DNA of 64,000 nt from Alteromonas naphthalenivorans (GTDB lineage: Bacteria > Pseudomonadota > Gammaproteobacteria > Enterobacterales > Alteromonadaceae). The stretch is from the NCBI RefSeq assembly GCF_000213655.1, contig NC_015554.1, positions 2,728,001 to 2,792,000 on the forward strand, in the 5' to 3' direction. Positions within the stretch are counted from its first letter, which is position 1; every line of letters starts with the position of its first letter. Of this stretch, positions 51,998 to 61,420 are shown one piece after another. Made by a program: the position numbers and the translations under genes. The notes below the pieces were generated by a model. The model did not search any database, had not been told where the DNA came from, and saw only the letters and a list, made by a program, of their open reading frames with translations.

Positions 51998-53779
51998 ATG
52001 AAAGCAATTTTATTCACTACAACCCTTTTCTTACTTTTACGCAGCATGGTTGTGCTGGCAGATGTGACTTCAGTTGAAGCCACTATAGATAAAAACCCAG
52101 TTATGCTTGATGAGGCTATTCGGTTAACTGTTGTGGCAAATGGCGGCGCAGACCGTGAGTCTTTTGATAGCTCAATATTACTAAAAGACTTCGTTGTTGG
52201 TAGAACGTCGGTGAGCAGTCAAACCTCTATTGTGAACTTCGATACCAAGAAAACCACCACCTGGACTACCACCTTGTTTCCGCGTAAAGAAGGTACCTTC
52301 ACCATTCCTGCTATTAGTATAGAAGGCAAGCAATCTGCGCCAATGTCGGTGAATGTTATTCCCGTTCAACAATCTGAGAACGTTGCCCGCGATTACTTCG
52401 TGACTACTAGTATTGATTTAAAAGAAGCCTATCTAAACCAACAACTTTTCTACACCATAAAATTGCATCTTGCGACAAATATCGAGCGCGGCAGCTTGCA
52501 ATCGCCCACCATGCAAAATGCAGAAATAAAGCAGTTAGGTGACGATAAGCAATATACCGACATTGTAAACGGTCGCCGTTACCAAATTATCGAACGCCAG
52601 TTTGCCATTGTGCCCCAAGCATCAGGCGAATTTACTATTAGAGGGCCGGTATTTACTGCTGAAGTGGCTGCCGCTAATACGAATCAACGTTTCGGGTTAT
52701 TTAATAGAACTCAACAAGTGAACCGTGTTGGACCCGATATTACGGTCAATATCAAACCCATCCCTGCAGGTATTGACTACCCATGGTTACCCACTGAATT
52801 GGCGCGGGTTGATGAAGAATGGCCCCAAGGTGATGCCTTTGTAGTCGGCGAGCCGATTACTCGCGTGGTCACGCTTACGGCACTAGGTGTAGTGGAAGAA
52901 CAGTTACCAGAAATACCAGAGTTTTATCCTCCTCACTTTAAGTTGTATCCAGATCAATCCTCTACTACCACGGTAGAAAAAGACAGCACCTTGATTGCAC
53001 AGCGTAAGAGCTCGTTGGCGGTAATTCCCACTCAAGCAGGCAGCTTTGTATTACCTGAAGTGACTATCCCTTGGTTTAATACCTTAACCGAGCAAACAGA
53101 GTATGCGACTATCCCTGCCCGCACAGTCACTGTTCAACCAGCCAACGTTCAACCAGATGCTGGTGCAACGTCACCTTCTATGCCTACACAGTCAGGTTTC
53201 GATAATCAATCGGCTAGTAATGCGTCCTCAATACCTGCTAATCAAGCTAGCCAAACTGAAAGTGATAGCGGGCTAAATAGTGAATCACAAAATTCAGTAG
53301 CCAATAATGGCGAAGCGCAAACTCCCCATTACTTAACTTGGCTATTTGCAGCCCTCTGGGTGATCACGGCTATCGCTTGGATAGCGACTTATCTAATGCA
53401 AAGAAAGCAAAAGCCAGATTATACGGCCACTTCCGCTAATACTTTTTCAGCAGCGAATTCAGGTGATGAAGCGGCGGCATTTAAGTCGTTAATGGCGTCA
53501 GTAAAAGCGAGTAATACATTGGCAATTGCACCAGCATTGCAAACCTGGTTGAAGTGTTTATATCCTAATCAAAGAGGGTTTATAAATCCATCCGACCACG
53601 GTGCAACTAGTGAGATTCAGCCTCATTTAAATGCATTGCAGCAAACGCGGTTTAGCCAGTCGAAAAGCAACTGGAAACCCGAATCAATGCAAAGCGCGAT
53701 TAAAAAAGCCAGAGATACTTGGTTAAGAAACAAGAAGTCTGGTAAAAACACCTTAACTAATTTGTACCCCTCTACCTAG
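51998..53779 (+). CDS. BatD/oxygen-tolerance family protein
   Basis: 593 aa. Signal peptide about 1-21 (cleavage near LAD). Several Ig-like beta-sandwich repeats follow (about 25-390; TSVEATIDKNPVMLDEAIRL and PTQAGSFVLPEVTIPWF are BatD-like). A Ser/Asn/Gln-rich linker (about 390-440), a membrane helix at about 446-465, and a cytoplasmic tail complete it. The start immediately follows the previous stop. Last gene of the operon. A hairpin without a T-run follows it. Confidence 0.9.
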   Translation: MKAILFTTTLFLLLRSMVVLADVTSVEATIDKNPVMLDEAIRLTVVANGGADRESFDSSILLKDFVVGRTSVSSQTSIVNFDTKKTTTWTTTLFPRKEGTFTIPAISIEGKQSAPMSVNVIPVQQSENVARDYFVTTSIDLKEAYLNQQLFYTIKLHLATNIERGSLQSPTMQNAEIKQLGDDKQYTDIVNGRRYQIIERQFAIVPQASGEFTIRGPVFTAEVAAANTNQRFGLFNRTQQVNRVGPDITVNIKPIPAGIDYPWLPTELARVDEEWPQGDAFVVGEPITRVVTLTALGVVEEQLPEIPEFYPPHFKLYPDQSSTTTVEKDSTLIAQRKSSLAVIPTQAGSFVLPEVTIPWFNTLTEQTEYATIPARTVTVQPANVQPDAGATSPSMPTQSGFDNQSASNASSIPANQASQTESDSGLNSESQNSVANNGEAQTPHYLTWLFAALWVITAIAWIATYLMQRKQKPDYTATSANTFSAANSGDEAAAFKSLMASVKASNTLAIAPALQTWLKCLYPNQRGFINPSDHGATSEIQPHLNALQQTRFSQSKSNWKPESMQSAIKKARDTWLRNKKSGKNTLTNLYPST

Positions 53780-53818
53780 ATATGGCGCACAGGAAAGGCG
53801 CTTTACTTGGACTGCTTG

Positions 53819-53853
53819 GCACGAGTGCCTTAACAATAGGCATTAACTCGTGC
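53819..53853. terminator. Hairpin downstream of the Bat operon
   Basis: GCACGAGT (53819-53826) pairs with ACTCGTGC (53846-53853), with an inner GCCT/AGGC pair. No T-run, so a factor-dependent terminator or a stabilising hairpin is equally possible. Confidence 0.45.
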
Positions 53854-53930
53854 TAGGAGTACGAATTTAAAGAGAAAGCTAAAAAATAGACGGTAGCAAT
53901 ACTACCGCGACCACCTAACCAGGAGAATTC

Positions 53931-55784
53931 ATGAAAACACCACTGCTATCGTTATCACCAATTGCTATTGCAATGCTTGGGCTAATGGCATGTTCACCCG
54001 CCCCTGAAACAAGCCAAACCACTCAACAACCGCCGCCAGCAGTAGAAACTGAAAGCCAAACTGATTCAGCACGAGTTAATGCTTTTTTTGAACGCACTTT
54101 CGAAGAAGATCTCAAAAGCTCGCCTATGTTTCAAAGCTACCTAGGCATCAAGTGGGACTATGATAAGTGGAATGATGTTTCTGAAGAGCAAAAAGAAAAA
54201 GACATTGCCAAAGCAAAAAATCGCCTTGAAACTATTGAAAGTTTCGATACAACTAAGCTGAGCGAGCAAGAAAAATTAAGCCTTCGTTTATATAAATTGG
54301 GTATTGAAAGAGATTTAGCTAACGATGAATTTCGTCATCACAGCTATGTAGTACACCAATTTCGTGCCGCCCATACCCAAGTGCCTAGCTTCTTAATTAA
54401 TATTCATGGTGTAAAAAGCAAAGAAGACGCACAAGCCTACATTAGCCGTCTAGACAATGTGAGCGAATATTTTAAACAAGTTATCGAGCAGATGAAGCTA
54501 CGTGAGCAAGCAGGCGTATTTCCCCCTGCTTGGGCTTATGAGCAAATGATTGCAGCATCACAAAATGTGGTTACTGGCGCACCGTTTGATACCAGTGATA
54601 CCCCCTCCACTATTTGGGAAGATTTCAATACAAAGGTCGATAACCTTGAGCTTGATGATGTAGAAAAAACCACCCTACTAGGTGAAGCGAAAGCCGCGCT
54701 AGTTACGTCTGTAATGCCGGCTTACAAAGACTTTATTCAAGAATTAGAACATCAAAAAACCATTACCCCTGAAGGTGACGGTGTATGGCGCTTGCCTGAT
54801 GGCGATAAGTGGTATCAGAACCGCTTAAACTGGTTTACTACCACTGATTTAACTGCCGATGAAGTGCATCAGATAGGCCTTGAGAACGTTGAACGTATTC
54901 ATACAGCTATGCGCGATATTATGAAAAAGGTGGAATTTGAAGGCACATTGCAAGAGTTTTTCGTATTTATGCGTGAAGATGAACAATTTTATCTTCCTGC
55001 CACTGAAGCCGGACGTCAGCAATATTTAGATGACGCAACGAAAGCCATTGACGACATGCGCGAAGCACTTCCAGATTACTTCGGCATTCTTCCCAAAGCC
55101 CCTATGGTAGTTAAGCGTGTTGAGGCGTTCCGTGAGCAATCAGCAGGAAAGGCTTTTTACCAAAGCCCTGCGCAAGATGGCAGCCGCCCAGGTACCTACT
55201 ACGCAAACCTTTACGACATGAGCGCAATGCCAACTTATCAATTAGAAGCATTGGCGTACCATGAAGGCATTCCTGGCCATCACATGCAGCGCGCCATTGC
55301 ACAAGAACTTGAAGGTGTACCTCAGTTCCAAAAATTCCTAAGCTTTACCGCGTATACCGAAGGATGGGGGCTATATTCCGAAGAGCTTGCTAAAGACATG
55401 GGTTTTTATCAAGACCCATACTCTGACTTTGGCCGACTTGCGATGGAATTATGGCGTGCATGCCGACTGGTTGTTGATACCGGTATTCATGCTAAAAAGT
55501 GGAGCCGTGAAGAAGCGGTGACCTATTTAGTTGAAAACACGCCTAACCCAGAATACGATGCACAAAAAGCAATCGAGCGTTATATCGCCATGCCGGGCCA
55601 AGCCACAGCCTACATGATTGGTAAGCTTAAAATTATGGAGCTACGAGAAAAAGCCATGACTGAGCTAGGTGATAATTTCGACTGGGCCGGTTTCCATGAT
55701 GAAGTACTTAAACATGGCCCTGTTCCGCTTTCAATTTTAGAAGAAAATATCAACAATTGGATAGCCAGTAAAAAAGTTAGCTAG
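53931..55784 (+). CDS. DUF885-family lipoprotein, probable metallopeptidase
   Basis: 617 aa. N-terminal signal with lipobox LMAC (Cys about 21), then a Pro/Gln/Thr-rich linker. The DUF885 domain has the zinc-type motif YHEGIPGHHMQ near residue 443 and the following TEGWGLYSEELAKDMGFY segment, which look like a thermolysin-like HExxH variant (HEGIPGHH). The protein is anchored in an outer or inner membrane and probably cleaves peptides in the periplasm; activity is not established. The start has AGGAG ten bases upstream. Its own terminator follows. Confidence 0.85.
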   Translation: MKTPLLSLSPIAIAMLGLMACSPAPETSQTTQQPPPAVETESQTDSARVNAFFERTFEEDLKSSPMFQSYLGIKWDYDKWNDVSEEQKEKDIAKAKNRLETIESFDTTKLSEQEKLSLRLYKLGIERDLANDEFRHHSYVVHQFRAAHTQVPSFLINIHGVKSKEDAQAYISRLDNVSEYFKQVIEQMKLREQAGVFPPAWAYEQMIAASQNVVTGAPFDTSDTPSTIWEDFNTKVDNLELDDVEKTTLLGEAKAALVTSVMPAYKDFIQELEHQKTITPEGDGVWRLPDGDKWYQNRLNWFTTTDLTADEVHQIGLENVERIHTAMRDIMKKVEFEGTLQEFFVFMREDEQFYLPATEAGRQQYLDDATKAIDDMREALPDYFGILPKAPMVVKRVEAFREQSAGKAFYQSPAQDGSRPGTYYANLYDMSAMPTYQLEALAYHEGIPGHHMQRAIAQELEGVPQFQKFLSFTAYTEGWGLYSEELAKDMGFYQDPYSDFGRLAMELWRACRLVVDTGIHAKKWSREEAVTYLVENTPNPEYDAQKAIERYIAMPGQATAYMIGKLKIMELREKAMTELGDNFDWAGFHDEVLKHGPVPLSILEENINNWIASKKVS

Positions 55785-55879
55785 TTGTGTATTTCAAAAT
55801 TAAACGGGTTCTAACATTAGACGCGTTTGTTATTAAATCCGCTTTCTACGCAATTTAATAACCTCTAGCAATGAAACTT

Positions 55880-55917
55880 AAAGCAGCCTTAAGGATAAAC
55901 CTTCTGGCTGCTTTTTT
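55880..55917 (+). terminator. Rho-independent terminator of the DUF885 gene
   Basis: AAAGCAGCC (55880-55888) pairs with GGCTGCTTT (55906-55914), followed by T's to 55917. Confidence 0.9.
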
Positions 55918-55956
55918 GTGTCATAATTAATTAAATTAAAAAATGTCGGATTTTTT

Positions 55957-56514
55957 ATGTTTGCACGAAATAGATCTGGAAGTAGTCAGGTCTTATCCAA
56001 CATGAAAGCAAAACACAAACGATACGAAGCGCTCGTCAATGCGTTTCACGCAGATATATTCCGCTATGCATACTGGCTGGTTAAAGACCGCTCGGTTGCG
56101 GAAGATATTGTGCAAGAAACCTTTTTAAGAGCATGGCGCTCACTCGACTCACTCAACGATGAAAAAGCGGCCAAATCATGGTTAATTACCATATTGCGCC
56201 GTGAAAATGCACGTCGTTTCGAACGTAAGCAATTTGATACTGTCGATATCGATGATGTGTCGGTGCATGACGAAACCCAAGACGCAGAAGGCGATGTACA
56301 AGACAGAGAGCTACATCGTTTGTTAGGCGGACTAAGCGACGAATATCGTGAGCCCCTTGTCTTGCAGCTTATATTTGGCTTTAGTGGTGATGAAATATCA
56401 CAGCAACTGAATTTAAATAAGAATACCGTGATGACACGATTATTTCGAGCAAGAAACCAATTGAGAGAGGCGTTAGAAAGGCAAAATGAACAGAGAGGTC
56501 AGGCAAATGGATGA
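55957..56514 (+). CDS. ECF-type RNA polymerase sigma factor
   Basis: 185 aa from ATG 55957; a later ATG at 56002 would remove a non-conserved 15 residues and is also possible. Region 2 is VNAFHADIFRYAYWLVKDRSVAEDIVQETFLRAWRSLD as read in part (near 28-60), with the sigma-2 helix motif DIVQETFLRAW. Region 4 is LSDEYREPLVLQLIFGFSGDEISQQL with helix-turn-helix residues ending NKNTVMTRLFRARNQLRE. It overlaps the DUF3379 gene by 8 bp. The stimulus is unknown. Confidence 0.93.
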   Translation: MFARNRSGSSQVLSNMKAKHKRYEALVNAFHADIFRYAYWLVKDRSVAEDIVQETFLRAWRSLDSLNDEKAAKSWLITILRRENARRFERKQFDTVDIDDVSVHDETQDAEGDVQDRELHRLLGGLSDEYREPLVLQLIFGFSGDEISQQLNLNKNTVMTRLFRARNQLREALERQNEQRGQANG

Positions 56515-57211
56515 ATTAGAATTTAGGCGTCGAATTTACGCCGATCCAGAAACCACTGACAGTGATGTTATCGCCGCAGCGAAAGCTGATGAAAACAAAC
56601 GTAAATTCTGGAACGAACAAAAGCAATTCGATAAGCAGTTAAAACAAGCTGTAAAAGTAGACGTGCCTGAAGATTTAAAGCACAAACTTATTTGGCAGCA
56701 ATCGGCGAACGAATTTGCAAGCTACCAGAAGCGTAGTCGCTGGTATGTGGCTATGGCCGCTAGTATTGCCTTTACGGTGGGGATAGGTTTTACTATGTGG
56801 TATCACCAGCCGGTTAGTATTGGCGGGCAGGCACTTGCTCACATGCAATACGCAGAGACTGAGCGAGCGCATACGTTATTGCCAGTAGATTTAGAGCAAG
56901 TTAATGCAAAACTAGCCAGTTTTGGTGGCAGTTTTACAGACATGATTGGTGATGTTGAAGTGGTTAACTACTGCCACTTAAGTACGGTAAGAAGTTTGCA
57001 TCTTATTGTTGATACCCCGCAAGGGAAAATGTCAGTGTTTATCGTGCCCGAGCGCGGTGATGTGAGAGTACCGGCTGAGTTTGAAGACAAGCAATATCAT
57101 GGCGAAAGCATAAAAATGCATCACGCCAATATTATGGTGGTTGGTAATAAAGACGCTGACTTAACTGAAATGAAAAAAGCCATTACCGACAGAATTCACT
57201 TTTCTGCTTAG
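56507..57211 (+). CDS. DUF3379 protein, putative anti-sigma factor
   Basis: 234 aa from ATG 56507 (AGAGG upstream); an ATG at 56486 has no ribosome site. The cytoplasmic N-terminal part is helical (MDELEFRRRIYADPET, then KFWNEQKQFDKQLKQA), followed by one membrane helix near 79-99 and a periplasmic C-terminal domain of about 135 residues. The layout of a short soluble N-terminus, one helix and a periplasmic sensor, in a gene overlapping an ECF sigma gene, is that of an anti-sigma factor; this role for DUF3379 is inference. Confidence 0.8.
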   Translation: MDELEFRRRIYADPETTDSDVIAAAKADENKRKFWNEQKQFDKQLKQAVKVDVPEDLKHKLIWQQSANEFASYQKRSRWYVAMAASIAFTVGIGFTMWYHQPVSIGGQALAHMQYAETERAHTLLPVDLEQVNAKLASFGGSFTDMIGDVEVVNYCHLSTVRSLHLIVDTPQGKMSVFIVPERGDVRVPAEFEDKQYHGESIKMHHANIMVVGNKDADLTEMKKAITDRIHFSA

Positions 57212-57286
57212 CTTATTCTATTTTAGCTTTGGCTGTTTTAGCTTAGGTTGAATAGCTTAACGGTATCCACTATACCCACCTTTTTC

Positions 57287-57309
57287 AATCGGCCCTTGCG
57301 GCCGATTTT
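57287..57309 (+). terminator. Rho-independent terminator after DUF3379
   Basis: AATCGGCC (57287-57294) pairs with GGCCGATT (57300-57307), followed by T's. It separates the sigma/DUF3379 pair from the GGDEF gene. Confidence 0.8.
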
Positions 57310-57465
57310 CTATACTTAAGTATAAGATAAAATATAGTTATCTGGCCCAGTATATTTAAACACTGCGCAGTTTACTTTATACTATTGTCTAATAATAATA
57401 ACATTTGGTGTCGTTTTTCTTTCCTAGCGCCCGTCTAGAGTAGATAAGAAAACGAGTATTACCCT

Positions 57466-59475
57466 ATGAATATACGCTTTAGTAGTGCGGCTTCCCCTCT
57501 TTTCTACTTCTTTTTTCAGAAGACACGCCTCTGTTTTTTCGCAGTCCTGCTCTCTCTTACTTCAGTTAATGCGGTTGCTAATAACTTTCAAATCGAAGAA
57601 GAAAAGTTTCGCCAATTAGGCAATCTTGTCAACACTGTTATGTACATGTGGAACAGCTCTTCTGGGATGAGTAACGATGAGATCATTACTCTGGTTGAAA
57701 AGAGCGGAATTCAACAGGATTCATCAGAGATTGGCAAGGTAATCAAAACCGTTCTTTATCACTTAGACAGTTCCCTATCTACTCCAGATTCAAAACTTCC
57801 CTTAAATTTGGTTGAGGAAGCATCGCCAGCTGATTGGGCGTATCTCAAGAATATTAATGTAAGCCGGTATTTTGCTTTAAAAGCCGTCTTTATTATGTAT
57901 AAAACTGCGAATGCGCATTTAGAAACGAGTGAACGTTTAGAATATAGTATTCCCCTACTCTATTCGCTCAAACAAGAAGCCTTAAAAACCACAAATCATC
58001 ATGCGGTCGCCATTGCAAGCATCTGGCTTGCGATGGAATATTCCGAAATAAATCAAATGAAAGCAGTCGTGGAAATTGAATATGCACTGCCTTTCTTGAA
58101 ACATTTTGATAAAGAGTACAACCTAGAAACTGCACTTAATAAAAGAATGGCGCATTCATGGCTCGCCGATGCTTACACTAATCTGAATGTTTATAGTCGT
58201 GCAGTCGCACACCAGAGGTTCGTCATAGAAGATAGCCACGAACATGACATTGCGACGTCCTACGTATATGTTGGAATTATCAATAGTCTAAACCACTTAC
58301 AAAGATTCGACGATGCTTTCACATTGGTGGAGGAGGCTGAGCAAGTTTCTAACGAAAATCGAAGTGTTCAACAAACGCTATTCAGTTTATGGTTAAAAGT
58401 CAGTGTTTACCTTCACAGAGATAAACAGGGCGATCGTGAGAAAATAGCCGCGCTAACTGAAAACTTATCTCACTTTGAGGGCACTACACTTCCCACTAAT
58501 ATAAATTTAGTGCCCGTATTATCTGTTCTTAAAGCAACTTATTTGGCCCTTGAAGGCAGCGACGCTAATTTCGAAGAGGCCATGAATTTGTTAACGTCGG
58601 ATTTTGACTCACAAGCTAAGCGTTCTTCCTACAGTAGGTCTATTTTACTAAACAAGCATACCCTCCTTAGAGATTTATTTACGTTAAGAGGCCATTTTAA
58701 GAAAGCGCTTTACCACCAGCATCAGTACGATTTTCTGAAAAGCCAGCCCAATAGAGCATATATACACTTGGATGAGTTAAGTATCGATTCACCGTTGCAA
58801 CGAGACATCACCATTAACAAGTTGCAAGAAATGGCACGACTAAAAGACAAACAAACCTTAAAGTTAAAAGCGGAGCGATTCCAAGCCCTCACTTTTGCGT
58901 TAGCTGCCCTGATGTCGACGTTTTTACTTTTCTGGTTTTGGCGTGAACAGCGTTCGCGTGCTCAAGCCAGTGAAATTGACGAGCTAACAGGCGCTCTTTT
59001 TCGACGTGCTATGTTTAAAGAAATCGCAAAACCTATGTCCAACAAAATTGCATCTTGTTTAGTGCTCATCGACTTAGACCACTTTAAACAAGTCAATGAC
59101 AGATATGGTCATGTGGTTGGGGATGAAGTACTAACAAAATTTGGGCAAGTTGTTCGCCAGCGTATTAGAAAGACAGATAAGTTCTGCCGCTATGGCGGTG
59201 AAGAGTTTTTGTTATATTTGCACGATACAACAGAAGAAAACGCGAATGCCTTGCTTGAAGACATAAAAAAATCGTTAGAGAGCAATAAGAATTGGTCAGC
59301 AACTGAGTCCACTTTCAGTGCTAGCTTTTCTGCCGGCGTCATTCAGGTAAAAGGCGAGCGTAATATCAATAAGATTATTAAGGCATGCGACAATTTACTC
59401 TATCGCGCTAAAAGTACCGGCAGAGGTAAGATAGAAACCATGTCGTTCCCCGCTTATTTGAATGAAAACATATAA
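57466..59475 (+). CDS. Membrane-anchored diguanylate cyclase with a TPR-like sensor domain
   Basis: 669 aa. The signal/anchor segment is about 20-43. A long helical periplasmic region, probably TPR-like (about 45-460), precedes a membrane helix near 473-493. The GGDEF domain follows (about 505-660): substrate strand CLVLIDLDHFKQVNDRYGH, active-site variant YGGEEF near 577 (GGEEF is a competent form). No EAL domain. The allosteric RxxD site could not be identified with certainty. It makes c-di-GMP in the cytoplasm in response to an unknown periplasmic signal. Confidence 0.88.
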   Translation: MNIRFSSAASPLFYFFFQKTRLCFFAVLLSLTSVNAVANNFQIEEEKFRQLGNLVNTVMYMWNSSSGMSNDEIITLVEKSGIQQDSSEIGKVIKTVLYHLDSSLSTPDSKLPLNLVEEASPADWAYLKNINVSRYFALKAVFIMYKTANAHLETSERLEYSIPLLYSLKQEALKTTNHHAVAIASIWLAMEYSEINQMKAVVEIEYALPFLKHFDKEYNLETALNKRMAHSWLADAYTNLNVYSRAVAHQRFVIEDSHEHDIATSYVYVGIINSLNHLQRFDDAFTLVEEAEQVSNENRSVQQTLFSLWLKVSVYLHRDKQGDREKIAALTENLSHFEGTTLPTNINLVPVLSVLKATYLALEGSDANFEEAMNLLTSDFDSQAKRSSYSRSILLNKHTLLRDLFTLRGHFKKALYHQHQYDFLKSQPNRAYIHLDELSIDSPLQRDITINKLQEMARLKDKQTLKLKAERFQALTFALAALMSTFLLFWFWREQRSRAQASEIDELTGALFRRAMFKEIAKPMSNKIASCLVLIDLDHFKQVNDRYGHVVGDEVLTKFGQVVRQRIRKTDKFCRYGGEEFLLYLHDTTEENANALLEDIKKSLESNKNWSATESTFSASFSAGVIQVKGERNINKIIKACDNLLYRAKSTGRGKIETMSFPAYLNENI

Positions 59476-59625
59476 AATCAACGTCCATTTCGGCCTTGAT
59501 AGGTTTCTACATTTAGAAAACTTTATCGGGGTTTGCACGTATCCAACATATGCAAGGTTAATGACTTACGTAGAGAGTCTTTGCTATTGATGGTAGCATT
59601 GCATGAAAAAACATAGGGAATTTAT

Positions 59626-61134
59626 ATGGCTACGGGTACGATCATTTCATTGGGACTCTATTTTGCTGTCATGCTGGGTATCGGTCTTTTCGCTTACCGC
59701 CAAACAGATACTAATGTAGAAGGTTACATGTTAGGTGGCCGGCAACTCGGTCCAGCCGTCACTGCATTATCAGCCGGTGCATCAGATATGAGCGGGTGGA
59801 TGCTCATGGGTCTTCCCGGAGCAATGTATGTTTCAGGCCTTTCCGCGGCGTGGATTGCCGTTGGCCTTGTACTAGGCGCATTAGCTAATTACATCTTGGT
59901 TGCACCTCGTCTAAGGGTTTATACCGAGGTTGCGAATAACTCTATTACTCTTCCTGATTATTTTGAAAACCGCTTTGCTGACAACTCTCGATTACTTCGT
60001 GTTATTGCCTCGGTTGTTATTGTTATTTTTTTTACCCTTTATACCTCTTCAGGGGTAGTCGCGGGTGGAAAGCTATTTGAGACCTCATTCGGTCTTTCCT
60101 ACGAAACCGGTTTGTATGTTACCGCAGGCGTAGTAGTTGCTTACACACTGGTAGGTGGTTTTATGGCAGTCAGTATGACTGACTTCGTGCAAGGCTGTAT
60201 TATGTTTATATCGCTAATACTCGTGCCTGCTGTGGTCATCACTGAATTAGGTGGTATAGGCGCTTCTATTGATGCACTTGATACTATTAACCCTGCCCTA
60301 TTCAATGCTTTTATGGATGCATCTACCAATGAGGCTATCTCGGTAATCGGTATCATATCTTTGATGTCTTGGGGTGTTGGTTATTTCGGACAGCCACATA
60401 TTATTGTGCGTTTTATGGCGATTCGCTCTGTAGAAGATATTCCAACGGCACGAAGAATTGGTATGAGTTGGATGATAGTTTCTATTATTGGCGCGCTAAT
60501 GACCGGCTTGTTTGGCCTAGCCTATGTGACGGGCAATGGGAATAATATTGACCCTGAGACTGTCTTTATTTACTTATCTCAAATCCTCTTCCACCCACTA
60601 ATTGGTGGCTTCTTGCTAGCAGCTATTCTCGCTGCCATCATGAGTACTATTTCATCTCAGCTATTAGTAACATCAAGTTCATTAACTAGCGATTTTTACC
60701 AGACTTTTGTTCGACGTGATGCATCTGATAAGGAATTGGTTATTGCCGGTCGCGTTAGCGTGGTGGCGGTCGCCCTTGTTGCAATCTTCTTAGCTTACGA
60801 CAGAGACAGCAGTATTCTAGATTTAGTCAGTAATGCGTGGGCTGGCTTCGGAGCCGCTTTTGGACCACTGGTATTATTCAGCCTATTTAAACGCGAAATG
60901 ACCCGTCGTGCTGCTCTCGGCGGCATGATTGTGGGTGCGGTTACCGTATTACTCTGGATTTACCTACCCGTGACTATTAACGGAGAATCGTTAGGTAGCT
61001 GGATGTACGAAATTGTTCCTGGGTTCATTCTATCTAGTCTGACCATTCTAATCTTAAGCAAATCAGGCTCGCCTCGTGAGGGTGTGCTTGAAACCTTCGA
61101 TGTCTTTCAAAAGAAACTTGAATCGCATAAATAG
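59626..61134 (+). CDS. putP: Sodium/proline symporter PutP
   Basis: 502 aa, as E. coli PutP (502). It imports proline with Na+ and usually has 13 membrane helices. Conserved stretches include GYMLGGRQLGPAVTALSAGA in its first half and SDMSGWMLMGLPGAMY after it. It also has IMSTISSQLLVTSSSL, the region around the substrate and sodium sites. Followed by a clear terminator. No put dehydrogenase gene is adjacent. Confidence 0.93.
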   Translation: MATGTIISLGLYFAVMLGIGLFAYRQTDTNVEGYMLGGRQLGPAVTALSAGASDMSGWMLMGLPGAMYVSGLSAAWIAVGLVLGALANYILVAPRLRVYTEVANNSITLPDYFENRFADNSRLLRVIASVVIVIFFTLYTSSGVVAGGKLFETSFGLSYETGLYVTAGVVVAYTLVGGFMAVSMTDFVQGCIMFISLILVPAVVITELGGIGASIDALDTINPALFNAFMDASTNEAISVIGIISLMSWGVGYFGQPHIIVRFMAIRSVEDIPTARRIGMSWMIVSIIGALMTGLFGLAYVTGNGNNIDPETVFIYLSQILFHPLIGGFLLAAILAAIMSTISSQLLVTSSSLTSDFYQTFVRRDASDKELVIAGRVSVVAVALVAIFLAYDRDSSILDLVSNAWAGFGAAFGPLVLFSLFKREMTRRAALGGMIVGAVTVLLWIYLPVTINGESLGSWMYEIVPGFILSSLTILILSKSGSPREGVLETFDVFQKKLESHK

Positions 61135-61151
61135 TCGATAGACAGTTATTT

Positions 61152-61177
61152 AAAGCCCCGTTTTACGGGGCTTTTTT
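61152..61177 (+). terminator. Rho-independent terminator of putP
   Basis: AAAGCCCCGT (61152-61161) pairs with ACGGGGCTTT (61165-61174), followed by T's; 17 bp after the putP stop. Confidence 0.93.
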
Positions 61178-61380
61178 GTAGGTTTCACCCGTTAACAATT
61201 GCACTATTTTCTGACAATTAGAGTATGTAACACCGGCGACCTTTGACTGAAAATTCGGCGCTTATGCCAAAATTGTATGACAGTTTTATTTCTTGGAATA
61301 AGGCAGCTATTTTAAATAGCTAAATCGCATACTACATTAGTAAATAAATGTGTTATTGTTCTATGCATAAAAATAACTCG

Positions 61381-61403
61381 TATATAACTTAATCTTATAT
61401 AAC
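61381..61403 (+). repeat. Direct repeat TATATAAC upstream of cysD
   Basis: TATATAAC at 61381-61388 and 61396-61403, 15 bp apart, in an A/T-rich region 18-40 bases before the cysD ATG. It may be a -10/UP-like stretch or a regulator site (CysB would be the expected regulator), but the sites do not match a consensus I can name. Confidence 0.35.
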
Positions 61404-61420
61404 ATAAATCGGACTCGAAA

